The translations under genes and the position numbers were made by a program. Below are positions 29,523 through 39,401 of a DNA stretch of 64,000 nucleotides, piece after piece. A model generated the notes under the pieces. That model searched no databases. It saw only the letters and a list, made by a program, of their open reading frames with translations, and was not told where the DNA came from. Where the stretch lies: NCBI GenBank assembly GCA_006386115.1, contig VFIW01000050.1, positions 508,563 through 572,562 on the forward strand. The letters run 5' to 3'. This DNA comes from Globisporangium splendens. Taxonomy: Eukaryota; Oomycota; Peronosporomycetes; Pythiales; Pythiaceae. Positions within the stretch are counted from its first letter, which is position 1; each line of letters opens with the position of its first letter.

Positions 29523-31370
29523 TCCGAGCCTCACATTTTTTCTTCTTCGTAGAGATTTGCATTCACTTTTCGTTTTTTTGAGGATAAATTCACGATATAC
29601 ACCCTTTGCATTGAAGTTGCTGGGCATATCTTGCGTCTGCCTGTTACGACTGCAAGTACCTCTGGCCTTAGTTGATCTGACAGAAAAGGCTGAGCTACTG
29701 CCATAGAGCAAAAAAGAGTGAGGCGCAAAGACGACTGGCAGCTTGTTATCTAGAAGGTAGCTTGCAAAGTGAGGAGAGAAATCGAGTGGAGCAACCACAT
29801 GGATAGGAGCACAACGGGAGCACACAGACCTTTGATGGCGCATCACATGACAGCCGTCTCTGACGATGCAGCAGTGGTCCAGTTTCGGAAATGGAGCTGG
29901 AATCCCCCAGTCACTCTTCTTCGAAGCCACGTTTATTTTAGTCGGGCAAATAGAGACCAGTCATGGTCCAATCGTGGGGACCAATTGCTTCCAGGCAGAG
30001 TTCGAAGTGCATCGAACTCAAGATGGTCGGACTGCACGAGAGAAGTATCTTTCAGACCAATCACATAGTGGCGATGTTCATTGGTCTGTGCAATGGTGTT
30101 TCATGTTGAGACTCACGTGAACATGCAATCGAACTGGTTGATTGCTTCCTGATGAGAATCGAATACTTCCTATCAAGTAAGCACTGCATGCAAGTGGGCA
30201 TTCACATGCGTCATTGAAACTACGGGAAGCTTGAGTGATTGCAGCCACACGACAGTCATGTCTGCTGAACAAATTTAGGTGGCGTGCTTGGCGAACTTCA
30301 ATGAGAGGGTGTCAAGCCTGTTTACAGTGGTTGACTGTAGTAAATGGATTCTCACTTTGTTTTGACCCTCTTTCCAAGTTTCACATTCAAAAGCATTCTG
30401 GCAGTCAACGTCAGCTCGACAGCAAGAGCTGCCTTGTATTAAGAGCATCTCCTTCTCTCTCCCCGTCTCCACTTTTCTCATGTTGAAAGCGGAGATGGAG
30501 AGAGAGAAGAAAATGATGAGCAGTTTTACGGAGTTCGCGAAGAACTCCTCCAGCAGAAGGTGCACCCAAGATAAACAACTTCAAATCACCTTGAAACAGC
30601 ACAGTTACTCTTTCAGTGGCTTTTTGATACTCTTAAATGATCTTCAAACGATCATTGGTGGCAATTTGCAATGGAGCAGACGCTTTGAAATTCACCAGGT
30701 AGAGAGCACTTGAAGGCAAACTATGGACAAGGGATCCAGCAAGTGATGTTGTATTTCGAAATGCTACTACTTAAAGAAGAAGAGCTCTTTGTTGCTTATT
30801 CCTCGCGCCTTTGTTCTTCACTGAGCAACAGTTCAAGTGGACCTCCAAATCGCAAACTGCTGTGGATTGTGCGACTGGGAGGTCCAGCTCCCGTTGTTTC
30901 CCACCAGATCTCGCTCTTCGTTTAGTGGCTGTGTCAGTCACCAGGTCTAATCAGACTTAAACCTGGTACCTCGAAGTGTGATTTCGAAGATCCAAGCGCC
31001 AAGTATATCTTTATGCAGTGCAAGCTGTATAATTCATTATCTATTTAGCATTGATATCTTCATTGCATCGGCAAAGTACATTCCACCTACTGAAGTTGAT
31101 ATTCAGTTTGTTTGAGTCGCACTCCCTCAGTATAACAGACGACAGATTGCACCTCCCCTCATGCCTTTTCTCTGCTCCAAGAGCCTTTTAAATCTACTGT
31201 ATGTCAGTGCACCCATCCCTCTCTGATTGGAGCCAAGAGCCATCGTCAACACAAGATCTCACTAAAAGACTCCATGCTCTCGTCAACCTGTACTTCACCC
31301 TAGGCTTTTCCTCACTTCTTAATTTCCCTCGAGAGCCACAAGCAAGATCCACTTCACATCTCAGCACTCG
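29523..31370. other. 1.85-kb gene-free region between PDR transporter and catalase
   Basis: No protein, RNA or named repeat was recognised. A short hairpin-forming pair (TGGACCTCC near 30838 and GGAGGTCCA near 30877) lies in the middle, and several open frames under 100 codons look random. It may hide a decayed element. Confidence 0.5.
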
Positions 31371-32990
31371 ATGGCGACAAGCAGCGACCAAGCCAAGGTT
31401 ATCACGACGACCAGCCACGGCGCTCCGATTCCAGTCAACGGACTCACAGCCGCGATCACGGCTGGGGAACATGGCCCCATTGTGCTTCACGAATGCATCA
31501 TCCTCGATACCTTAGCGAGTTTTGACCGCGAACGGATCCCTGAGCGCGTGGTCCACGCGAAAGGCGCTGGTGCATTTGGATACTTTGAAGTCACGCACCC
31601 CGAGATCACCAAGTACTGCAAGACCAAGATGTTTGCACATGTGGGCAAGCGCACGCCGCTCGCGATGCGGTTCTCGACCGTGAGTGGCGAGTCCGGGTCC
31701 GCGGACACCGTGCGCGATCTGCGAGGCTTTGCGCTCAAGTTTTACACGGAGGAAGGCAACTGGGACCTCGTGGGCAACAACTCGCCGATCTTCTTCCTGC
31801 GCGACCCGAGTCTGTTCCCGAGCTTCGTGCACACGCAGAAGCGCCACCCGTCGACGCACTGCAAGGACGACAACATGATGTGGGACTTCTACTCGCTGCG
31901 GCCCGAGACGACCCACCAGGTGACCCACTTGTACTCGGACCGCGGGATCCCCAACGGCTACCGCTTCATGAACGGCTACGGCTCGCACGCGTTTACGAAC
32001 GTGAACGCGCAGGGCGAGGCTGTGTACGTCAAGTACCACTTCAAGACGGACCAGGGCATCCGCAACCTGTCGGCAGAAGAAGCGGAGAAGCTCACAGCCT
32101 CGGACCCGGACTACGCGACCCGTGACCTGTACGAAGCCATCGCCGAGGGCGAGTACCCGACCTGGACCATGTACATCCAGGTGATGACCTACGCGCAAGC
32201 TCAGCAGGAAGCGGCGACGAGTTTCAACCCGTTCGACGTCACCAAGGTGTGGTCTCAGGCCGCGTACCCGCTGATCGAGGTCGGTCGCGTCGTGCTCAAC
32301 CGCAACCCGAAGAACTACTTTGCCGAGATCGAGCAGCTCGCGTTCGCGCCGGGTCGACTGGTGCCGGGCGTCGAGATCTCGCCCGACAAGATGCTCCAGG
32401 GACGCCTGTTCTCGTACCCGGACGCGCAGCGCCACCGCATCGGACCCAACTTCCAGCAGATCCCCGTCAACCGACCACTGACGCCGCCGCAGACGTACCA
32501 GCGCGACGGCGCCATGGCGGTCACGGGCAACATGGGCAGTGCGCCAAACTACTTCCCCAACAGCGTGGCCGGCAGCTCCGTCGAGTGCACCCAGACCGTG
32601 TTCCACACGTACACGGGGGACCACACGCTCGTGAACAAGTTCTGTTCCAAGGACGACGACAACTTTACGCAGGCGGCCGCGTTCTACAACAACGTGCTGG
32701 ACGATGCTGGTCGCGACCGCCTGGCGTCCAACATCGCCGCGACGCTCGCCAAGGCGTCCAAGCCCGTGCGCATCCGTGCGATCGCTAACTTTTTCAAAGT
32801 GGACGCCGACTACGGCGCGCGTGTGTGGGAAAAAGTGGACGCGATCGTGGACGAGGAAGCACCTGAAAAGAAGATGAAAGCAAATGGTCCAGCTGCTGAG
32901 CTGAACCCCCCACGCAAGCCATTCAGCGCTGTCCCTCCTTCAGATGATCTGAACCCACTTTCGCGTCATTTTGCCGCGTTCGGTATCTGA
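31371..32990 (+). CDS. Monofunctional haem catalase
   Basis: Single exon, 539 aa. Catalase converts hydrogen peroxide to water and oxygen. The active-site histidine is H62 in [11 protein letters not shown], the distal asparagine N136 in [10 protein letters not shown], and the proximal haem-ligand tyrosine Y349 in [29 protein letters not shown] and [19 protein letters not shown] are standard clade signatures. The length fits small-subunit eukaryotic catalases (about 500-540 aa). No N-terminal signal is seen and the C terminus FAAFGI is not a classical SKL-type peroxisomal signal, so localisation is open. A truncated near-identical copy lies at 54274-55301. Confidence 0.95.
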   Translation: MATSSDQAKVITTTSHGAPIPVNGLTAAITAGEHGPIVLHECIILDTLASFDRERIPERVVHAKGAGAFGYFEVTHPEITKYCKTKMFAHVGKRTPLAMRFSTVSGESGSADTVRDLRGFALKFYTEEGNWDLVGNNSPIFFLRDPSLFPSFVHTQKRHPSTHCKDDNMMWDFYSLRPETTHQVTHLYSDRGIPNGYRFMNGYGSHAFTNVNAQGEAVYVKYHFKTDQGIRNLSAEEAEKLTASDPDYATRDLYEAIAEGEYPTWTMYIQVMTYAQAQQEAATSFNPFDVTKVWSQAAYPLIEVGRVVLNRNPKNYFAEIEQLAFAPGRLVPGVEISPDKMLQGRLFSYPDAQRHRIGPNFQQIPVNRPLTPPQTYQRDGAMAVTGNMGSAPNYFPNSVAGSSVECTQTVFHTYTGDHTLVNKFCSKDDDNFTQAAAFYNNVLDDAGRDRLASNIAATLAKASKPVRIRAIANFFKVDADYGARVWEKVDAIVDEEAPEKKMKANGPAAELNPPRKPFSAVPPSDDLNPLSRHFAAFGI

Positions 32991-33484
32991 GCGTAAGTCT
33001 GATTTCTATTGTTTTCAGTCTGTATTTTTTGGCAATTGAAGTCGCGTGCGTCGATTGTAAATGCTCCTTGAATAATCAAAATGGATTTTGACAAGAACAG
33101 AAATGATATCGCGAACGATGATAAGTGGACATGTGGAGATACAAAATGAAAAACCAACTCCTTTAAGTGGCCGACTGCTTCGAGAGTCGGGATCTGAACA
33201 CACGATCTGAACACAGGTTCATTTGGACTGCTACATTGCACCGCAATCATCGAAATCACCAGCTGCAATGCTGACAACTTGACTGGCGGACACACCTCTG
33301 TTACCTCAACCAAGCGTTTACAAATTTGAACTCAACCCCAACGAGTTGACGTTTTGATGTCGAGTTGGCTTGTGGTGCGTATTATAGTAGAAATCAGCAC
33401 ACTCTCCACAGAGCTGGCAATTCGTTTTGTGTTGAGGTGCTTCTCCATATCACGTGTGTGATGCAGGTGCGGGCTGTGGCTCAT
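32991..33484. other. Intergenic region downstream of catalase
   Basis: About 500 bp with the presumed catalase 3' UTR and no recognisable feature before the RNase H relic. Confidence 0.45.
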
Positions 33485-33752
33485 CGGATGAGAACGCTCA
33501 AAGGAGAAAAGATCAATGCTGCCTGCCTGAGCCAACTGCTCAGCGTACTGGAGAGACAAGACTTGTCGCGCCAACTGGAAGCATGGGTGACGGCGCGTTT
33601 GCATTTCGATGGAGGTGCACGCGGCAGCCCAGGTCCAGGAGGCAGCGATTAGGCACTCATCTTCCTGAATGGACGCAGCAATCGATGGGAACTCAAAGCA
33701 TGCGGCTATGCGTACATGGGACCGGAAGTCACGAACAAATCGTGCCATTCCA
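33485..33752 (+). pseudogene. Relic of a retroelement RNase H domain
   Basis: The frame encodes LHFDGGARGSPGPGGS, the first strand and loop of a retroelement-type RNase H. After an in-frame TAG (33650-33652) it continues with ALIFLNGRSNRWELKACGY and then loses similarity. The LINEs in this window have FDGGSRGNPGPGGTG at the same site, so this is a different, older element of similar type. It is cut short where the mariner relic begins. Upstream codons (33485-33598) may belong to it but are not diagnostic. Confidence 0.6.
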
Positions 33753-34211
33753 CGTATCAAGAAAAAATGGCCGGTGAGTGAGCGGCGAAAGGTGATATTC
33801 ATCCAGCATGATAGTGCAAAACCTCACCTTTCGCCGTTCGATCCCGAGATCATCGAGGCGGGCACTGAAGACGGATGGAACATACGCCTATTTTGCCAGC
33901 CCCCCAAATTCGCCTGATTTTAACGTGCTCGATCTCGACTTTTTTGTCTCCATGCAAGCACTTCAGTTACACAGAGAGGTGAAAGGAATCGATGATTTGA
34001 TGAATGCGGTTACTATAGCGTATGCGGCGATGACTGCTGATACACTAAACGATGTTTTTTGAGCTTGCACTCCGCAATGCACTGTGCATTGGAGTGCATG
34101 GGAGGGAACGAGCACAAAATTCCTCATAGCGGCAAAGCCAAACTGAAACGTGAAGGGAAATTGCCTGACTCGCTTCCACGTGATGAAGCTGTCGACAGGA
34201 ATGCAGCGTCT
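33753..34211 (+). pseudogene. Mariner-like transposase relic, C-terminal part (left portion)
   Basis: Successive frames give KKWPVSERRKVIFIQHDSAK, then PPNSPDFNVLDLDFF, then HKIPHSGKAKLKREGKLP. These are the DDE/D catalytic end and tail seen in mariner-like transposases of oomycetes and fungi (HDSAKPH and NSPDxNVLDLxFF are the usual D-containing motifs). Two frameshifts, each one base in a homopolymer (C run 33900-33905; T run 34055-34060), break it. The N-terminal half and any terminal repeat are not seen. The tail is interrupted at 34211 by LINE copy 2 and resumes at 38913 (VDWLF then stop). Confidence 0.72.
34197..34211. repeat. Target-site duplication, left copy (LINE copy 2)
   Basis: AGGAATGCAGCGTCT, repeated exactly at 38898-38912. 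It lies inside the mariner coding frame, so it marks the precise insertion point. Confidence 0.88.
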
Positions 34212-37200
34212 AGCGGAAGTGCCAGCAGTAGGCTCGACCGATGGTACTGCAGCAATGACCATCTCGACTGGGTTCGCAGCGTCTACCAAAGCGTAGCTGG
34301 TCCATTCTCCGATCACAATGGAGTCACGATCCGGGTAGCTGCTCCTGACAAGGTGATCCAAAGCAAGAAACCTCGAGTTGTCTATCCACTTCCGAAGAAT
34401 GCAGCGGCGCATTCGGCGAGTATTGGAAAAGATTTCTTCGAAAAAGCTCATGATCAACTTGATGAATTACGTGGACGTTACTCTTCGCCTCGTGATTATG
34501 CTCTGGCCGCAGCAAATTGGTGGGATGAAGCCAAGATCGCGCTCAGGATCGGGTACCTTGAAGCTAAAAAATCGTACTTCGCCAGATTGAATCAAGGATA
34601 CAAGAAGAAAATCCAGAGGTTGCAACGACGCCTCTCAGAATCAGAAGAGCAGATGCTCGATCACTCTGGTGGAGCGGCGGGTGATCAAAACGTGGAGTTG
34701 TCGCAAGCGTTTCTTACCACCGCCACGAGCATCCGTCGTGCCATTGCAGAATGCAAATCGAAGTGGCAGGCTTCAAAACGGGACCGCATTTTTCGGGAGC
34801 ACATGCATCATGAACGAAAAACGAGCAAATCCTTCTACAAGCGTATCTCGACCAAGTTCCTTGACAACACTATCTTCACACTCGGTGGCACAGCTACTTA
34901 CGGACCCATGCGTTCACGAGAACTTGCTGACGACATGGGAGAAGGATGGAAAACAATCATGCAACAGGCGCCCACTCTGCAAACTGACATCGATAAAATC
35001 CTTGATCCAGGAACAGCTATTCCTCCGTCGGACAGATTAGGCTTCCTGCTCAAACCGATCGATTCGAGTGAAATTAAACAGGCTGTGAAGAAATGCAAGA
35101 GAGGCAAAGCTCACGGTCCTGACGAACTCGGCAATGACTGGTACAGAGACCACTGTGACGAGATTACCGGTCTATTCGAGCGACTTTTCAACTTGTGGAT
35201 ACCCAAATGCGTTCTACCAAGTTCGTTCAGTGAAGCCCATATTCACTGCATATAAAAGTCCGTCTCTGCTGCGTCGCCGCTGGACTACAGGCCAATCGCA
35301 CTCCTCAACTCTGATTACAAAATATTCACACGAATATTTGCAACCAGATCACGAACTGTGCTCCCTTGGCTTATCCATCACATGCAAGCTGGTTTCGTTC
35401 CAGGGCGAGCAATCCCGACTACGATCGATGTGCTATTGGCTGCGCAACAGCGGGCCACGAGCGACCCCGCCATGTCCAGAGCGATCGCGTTGCTCCTTGA
35501 TTTTGCTAAAGCCTATGATTCAATCGATCGCAGCTTTCTGGCACAAGCGCTCCAGCATCTTGGGTTCCCATTGAAGTTCGTACGCTTAGCGAAGGTGTTA
35601 CACTCTCAAACCACGTACAAGTTCATTGTCAACGGTTTCCTGTCGAGAAAGTACAACGTAACATCCGGAATTCGTCAAGGATGTCCGCTGGCCCCTCTTT
35701 TCTTCATCTTGGCGTTAGAGGTTCTTTATCGGAAAATCGAAGAGAGTGACGAAATACACGGCGTTGAACTCCAGGCAGCAGGATGCGCAACTGAGGTCAG
35801 ACTTGGAGGATACGCAGACGACACGACCATTTATCTTAGCGATTCCAAGGATATTAGTGCCGTGTTTGCAATCCTGGACAAATATGGAGCAGCTTCTGGG
35901 CTTCGAGTCAATCGGCACAAATCTGCAGTATTACCGCTAAACAAGGAATATAGCTCCACCGAAGAGTCAGTCAGTGACATTCATGTGCTACAACGTGAGG
36001 AACATTGCCGCTACATCGGCATCCAAGTCGGACAAACGCCTTCGAATGCAAGTAACTGGTCCAAGTGCATCCAAGCCTTACGTGTCAGACTTCGACTTGC
36101 GCGTCTCAAAACTCACTCTGTCGCCCAACGCGCAGCAATTGCCAGTGTCGTCATCATACCCAAAGTGCTTTACGTGGCCAGGCACTCCTGGCCCTCTACG
36201 GCTATTGTCAATCAGCTACACGACCTAGTGAAACAATTTGTATGGGGCTCAAGGAGTGGTAAGCCTGCGAAACCGTGGATGAAGGAAGAACAAGCTGAGC
36301 TCAAAAAAATGAATGGAGGCTTGTCAGTACCCAACATCAGAACTGAGCTGATGACGATGAGTGCCACAGCAGTCTCCAGATGGGCAATCACTACCTCTCA
36401 CATCGATCAGGTCATCGGGGAAATCTTGCTGCACAACACAAGGGATTCTTCGACGTACATCACGCCGCTCGATGCAATTCCAAGGCGGCCACTCCAGCTT
36501 CGTGATAACATGTGGACAACTGGCGCGACATTATGTGCGTCGCTCCATTCTCGACCCTATGAGCCCAGAGAACGTGATAATGTACGTTGGTGTTACGAGC
36601 ACTTCAAGTCGACAATTCTGCAGACTCAATGGGACGGCGATGTGCTCCAGATCGACCTCAGTTCTAAAATGTCTGACAGGCTTCCAGGTATCATCGCTGA
36701 AGGACGAAAGCTACGTGGGACATTCTGTGCAGAATGGCTGCCATACATGACCTCGACTGCAGATGGATGGCTTCTTGATTCCAACGGCTCCCCTTACAAG
36801 CTTGCTCACACATCATTATCAGTTGGAACAGCACAACTGGGTGACATACTTCGATGGGAGTGGATAAGACCAGGAGTGCTTAGCTTCATCCCAACATGTG
36901 GAATCTCCGGATTCTCCCGGCCGTCTATTCGAGCGCTCGAGCGGTTATGTGCTACGTTGGTATCCAACTTCCCACAGCTCCTGTATCGACCACAGCAAGC
37001 AAATGTGCTTCGGCTGTACAACGGGCAACGTCATTATAACCACGAATGGCATCTGCACACCAGTGAAGCAACTCTGACCAACGTCGACACGACCCTAGTC
37101 AAAGCTACGCATACAGTTCACTCCGCAATGGACTGTGACGTCATGGCAACAAGAGACTTGAACGGGCAGAAGGTGTCGTTCCATGCACATCCACGTTTCA

Positions 37201-38649
37201 CAAGAATAGTGCAACTATGGGGTGGCAACGGACGATACAATACGACCAGATCTTTCTATCGGCAACAAGTTGCAGCAATGAGGACACAAATTGGCAAAGA
37301 TACTCGAGATGCAGCAGTCAACAAAGTTGTCCATACAGCAGGATCTCTGTGGCCAGGACTGCAATTAATCCAATGGAGCGAATTACACAACATCCCAGGG
37401 ATTACTGCTTATACAGCCCAGACTCTTCTCCGACTGAAAGCCAACCGACTCTCCATGTGGAACTATGAGAAAGCTGATCTATCCTGCTCGAATCCCGAAT
37501 GTTCCCAAGTTGTACAATCTTCTGTTCAACATCTATTCTGGGAGTGTCCGAAAGCCAAACTGGTGTGGAACTACTTCTATGCACTATGGGCGAAGATCGG
37601 AATCACTCCTGGTCACGACCCCGCAATCTGGATCTTCAGTCTGGATCTACCACATACTCCAAGGCATACATGGACCGCGATCAAGAGACACATTATCGGA
37701 CACAAGTTCTCCAATGAACATCTCCAAGATCATCTCTATTCCGTCGCACACATGCTGTGGCGATATAGGAGCGCGTCGCTCATACAGACCATTTGGTGTG
37801 CGCATCTGCGACGCATGGATTCGGATCCAATCGAATCGACTGCTGAGATGGCGATCATGATGACCAGATTAGAGGCAAGAATGCGAAACCTCACACGACT
37901 CGCTGAAGCGCAAGCTGGAGACTCTGATGGTCACACGGTTGCGGCAGTTCTCAAGGCATATGTCGACTGCTTTCTCAGCCAAACCGACGCCATCCCCTTG
38001 ACTCCAAGTGATACTCGCGGCGTTTACCTGTTGTTTTCGATGGTGGATCACGCGGCAATCCAGGACCAGGAGGGACTGGATCCATTATCGTGCGTGTCCA
38101 TAAGGACTCGCACACAGCCAGTTTAATTTGGGCCGCGAGCATGGCCTACACCAGGAAGGACACGACCAACAACTTTGCCGAGTACTGGGGTCTCATACAT
38201 GGACTACGAGAAGCCCAACGCAGTCACTTCGAACCGTTGTACGTGATTGGAGACAGTGCACTCATTATCTCCCAACAGCGAATGCATCGGTCCCTCGACA
38301 GCACCGATTGGCACGTTTATACCAGACAAGTCGACGACTCGCGGATTGCATCGGCATCCGAGGATGGTACCATCACTACCGTGCCTTCAACAAGATGGCG
38401 GACTCAGTTGCCAACCTAGCCATGGACACCAGAACCTCAACGCAGGTCCACTTCCCAACTCATCGAGCTGCTTTCAACAATCTCACCCAGGATCTTGACA
38501 ACGACGTCATGCATTGGCTTATGCGAAGTTCGGAAGACCCAAGGTCTTTGGACAACACAAGGCAGCCTCACATAGGACCAAGAGAACATGCCATCCTGGT
38601 CAAAGATTATTTAGCATTCAGAAGTGATCTATTGCAAACCGCGCTGTAG
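34212..38649 (+). pseudogene. LINE ORF2 with endonuclease tail, broken by stop and frameshifts
   Basis: The coding order is endonuclease C terminus, linker, RT (YADDTTIYL), zinc region (CSNPECSQVVQ) and RNase H. An in-frame TAA at 35253-35255 falls within two codons of the site where copy 1 has its frameshift, after which the same frame continues to 38126. Two one-base losses then disturb the RNase H region: a T run at 38034-38037 and a C run at 38292-38294, relative to copy 1. Copy 1 is intact at both. The stop of the ancestral frame is at 38647-38649. The element therefore could not produce a full protein. Confidence 0.87.
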
Positions 38650-38897
38650 ACACATTTACACTCCTAGATGAAATTCGCAATGAAGATTAGTTAGGAGAAT
38701 GGATATTGTAGGTCACGAAGATGAACCTAAATATACCTCACCTTATAAAGAATAAAGCATTCAGAAGTGATCTATTGCAATCCGCGCTATAGACACATTT
38801 ACACTCCTAGATGAAATTCGTAATGAAGATTAGGTAGGAGAATGGATATTGTAGGTCACGAAGATGAACCTAAATACACCTCACCTTATAAAGATAA
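38615..38897 (+). repeat. Tandem duplication of the LINE 3' end (two units, about 140 bp)
   Basis: Unit 1 is 38615-38757 and unit 2 is 38758-38897, both starting CATTCAGAAGTGATCTATTG. They differ at several bases. Where they differ, unit 2 matches copy 1 (18593-22619), for example AATCCGCGCTATAG and TTAGGTAGG. Only one target-site duplication surrounds both units. Confidence 0.88.
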
Positions 38898-38912
38898 AGG
38901 AATGCAGCGTCT
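38898..38912. repeat. Target-site duplication, right copy (LINE copy 2)
   Basis: Second exact copy of AGGAATGCAGCGTCT. Confidence 0.88.
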
Positions 38913-38933
38913 TCTGTGGACTGGTTGTTCTAA
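38913..38933 (+). pseudogene. Mariner relic, last codons
   Basis: Removing LINE copy 2 and one duplicate places SSVDWLF and a TAA directly after the DRNAAS of the left part, in the same frame. This supports the nested insertion. Confidence 0.6.
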
Positions 38934-39401
38934 TAACAACCAATACCCTTTTCAAATCGATATTCCATTTCAAGTATGACAATCATAAAAATATCCAATC
39001 AAACAGAACGGCGACAATCATTTTGATGTGGAGGAAGTGTTTCAATCTCCAGCATCCATTTTTGCGAAGTACGGTGCTTTCCTCAATGTGGACTGCGGGT
39101 TGGGGAATGATTATATACTTCCTTTTGAAATTGAAACAACATATATGCCTTCACAAGAGGCGTGCACATACAACCCATGCATCTAAATATCCTCTATAAA
39201 TCGGGTACTTGTTACCAGAGCCTTCACATTTCTCAGCATGTGACTCATTTGGCTGCTGGTTGAAATCATGATCCCCCATCCCTACCCTAAACTCCACAGT
39301 TCTGGAGTCCTAAACCCAAACCTTTTCTTTCCGATTTCTCGGATATCTTTCCTTGAAAACACAAACCAGAACAAACCAAAAGAAAAATAAGCGCAACAAA
39401 C
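38934..39401. other. Intergenic region upstream of the inverted-duplication arm 1
   Basis: AT-rich, about 470 bp. Similarity to the other arm extends only some tens of bases upstream of the start codon (AAGCGCAACAAAC before ATG in both). No other feature was seen. Confidence 0.45.

Larger units (their letters stand above)
34212..38897 (+). mobile_element. Non-LTR retrotransposon (LINE), copy 2, nested in the mariner relic
   Basis: A 4.7-kb insertion bounded by an exact 15-bp direct repeat. It starts within the end of an APE-type endonuclease domain (SRLDRWYCS and SDHNGV, C-terminal motif). The pre-RT linker, reverse transcriptase, zinc region and RNase H follow, then two tandem copies of the 3' end. 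It is longer at the 5' end than copy 1 but still truncated. Confidence 0.88.

Noticed and set aside
34059..34211. Reading the first 50 codons of the 398-codon frame as part of the LINE
   Set aside because: The 15-bp target-site duplication puts the LINE start at 34212; the codons before it match the mariner transposase tail.
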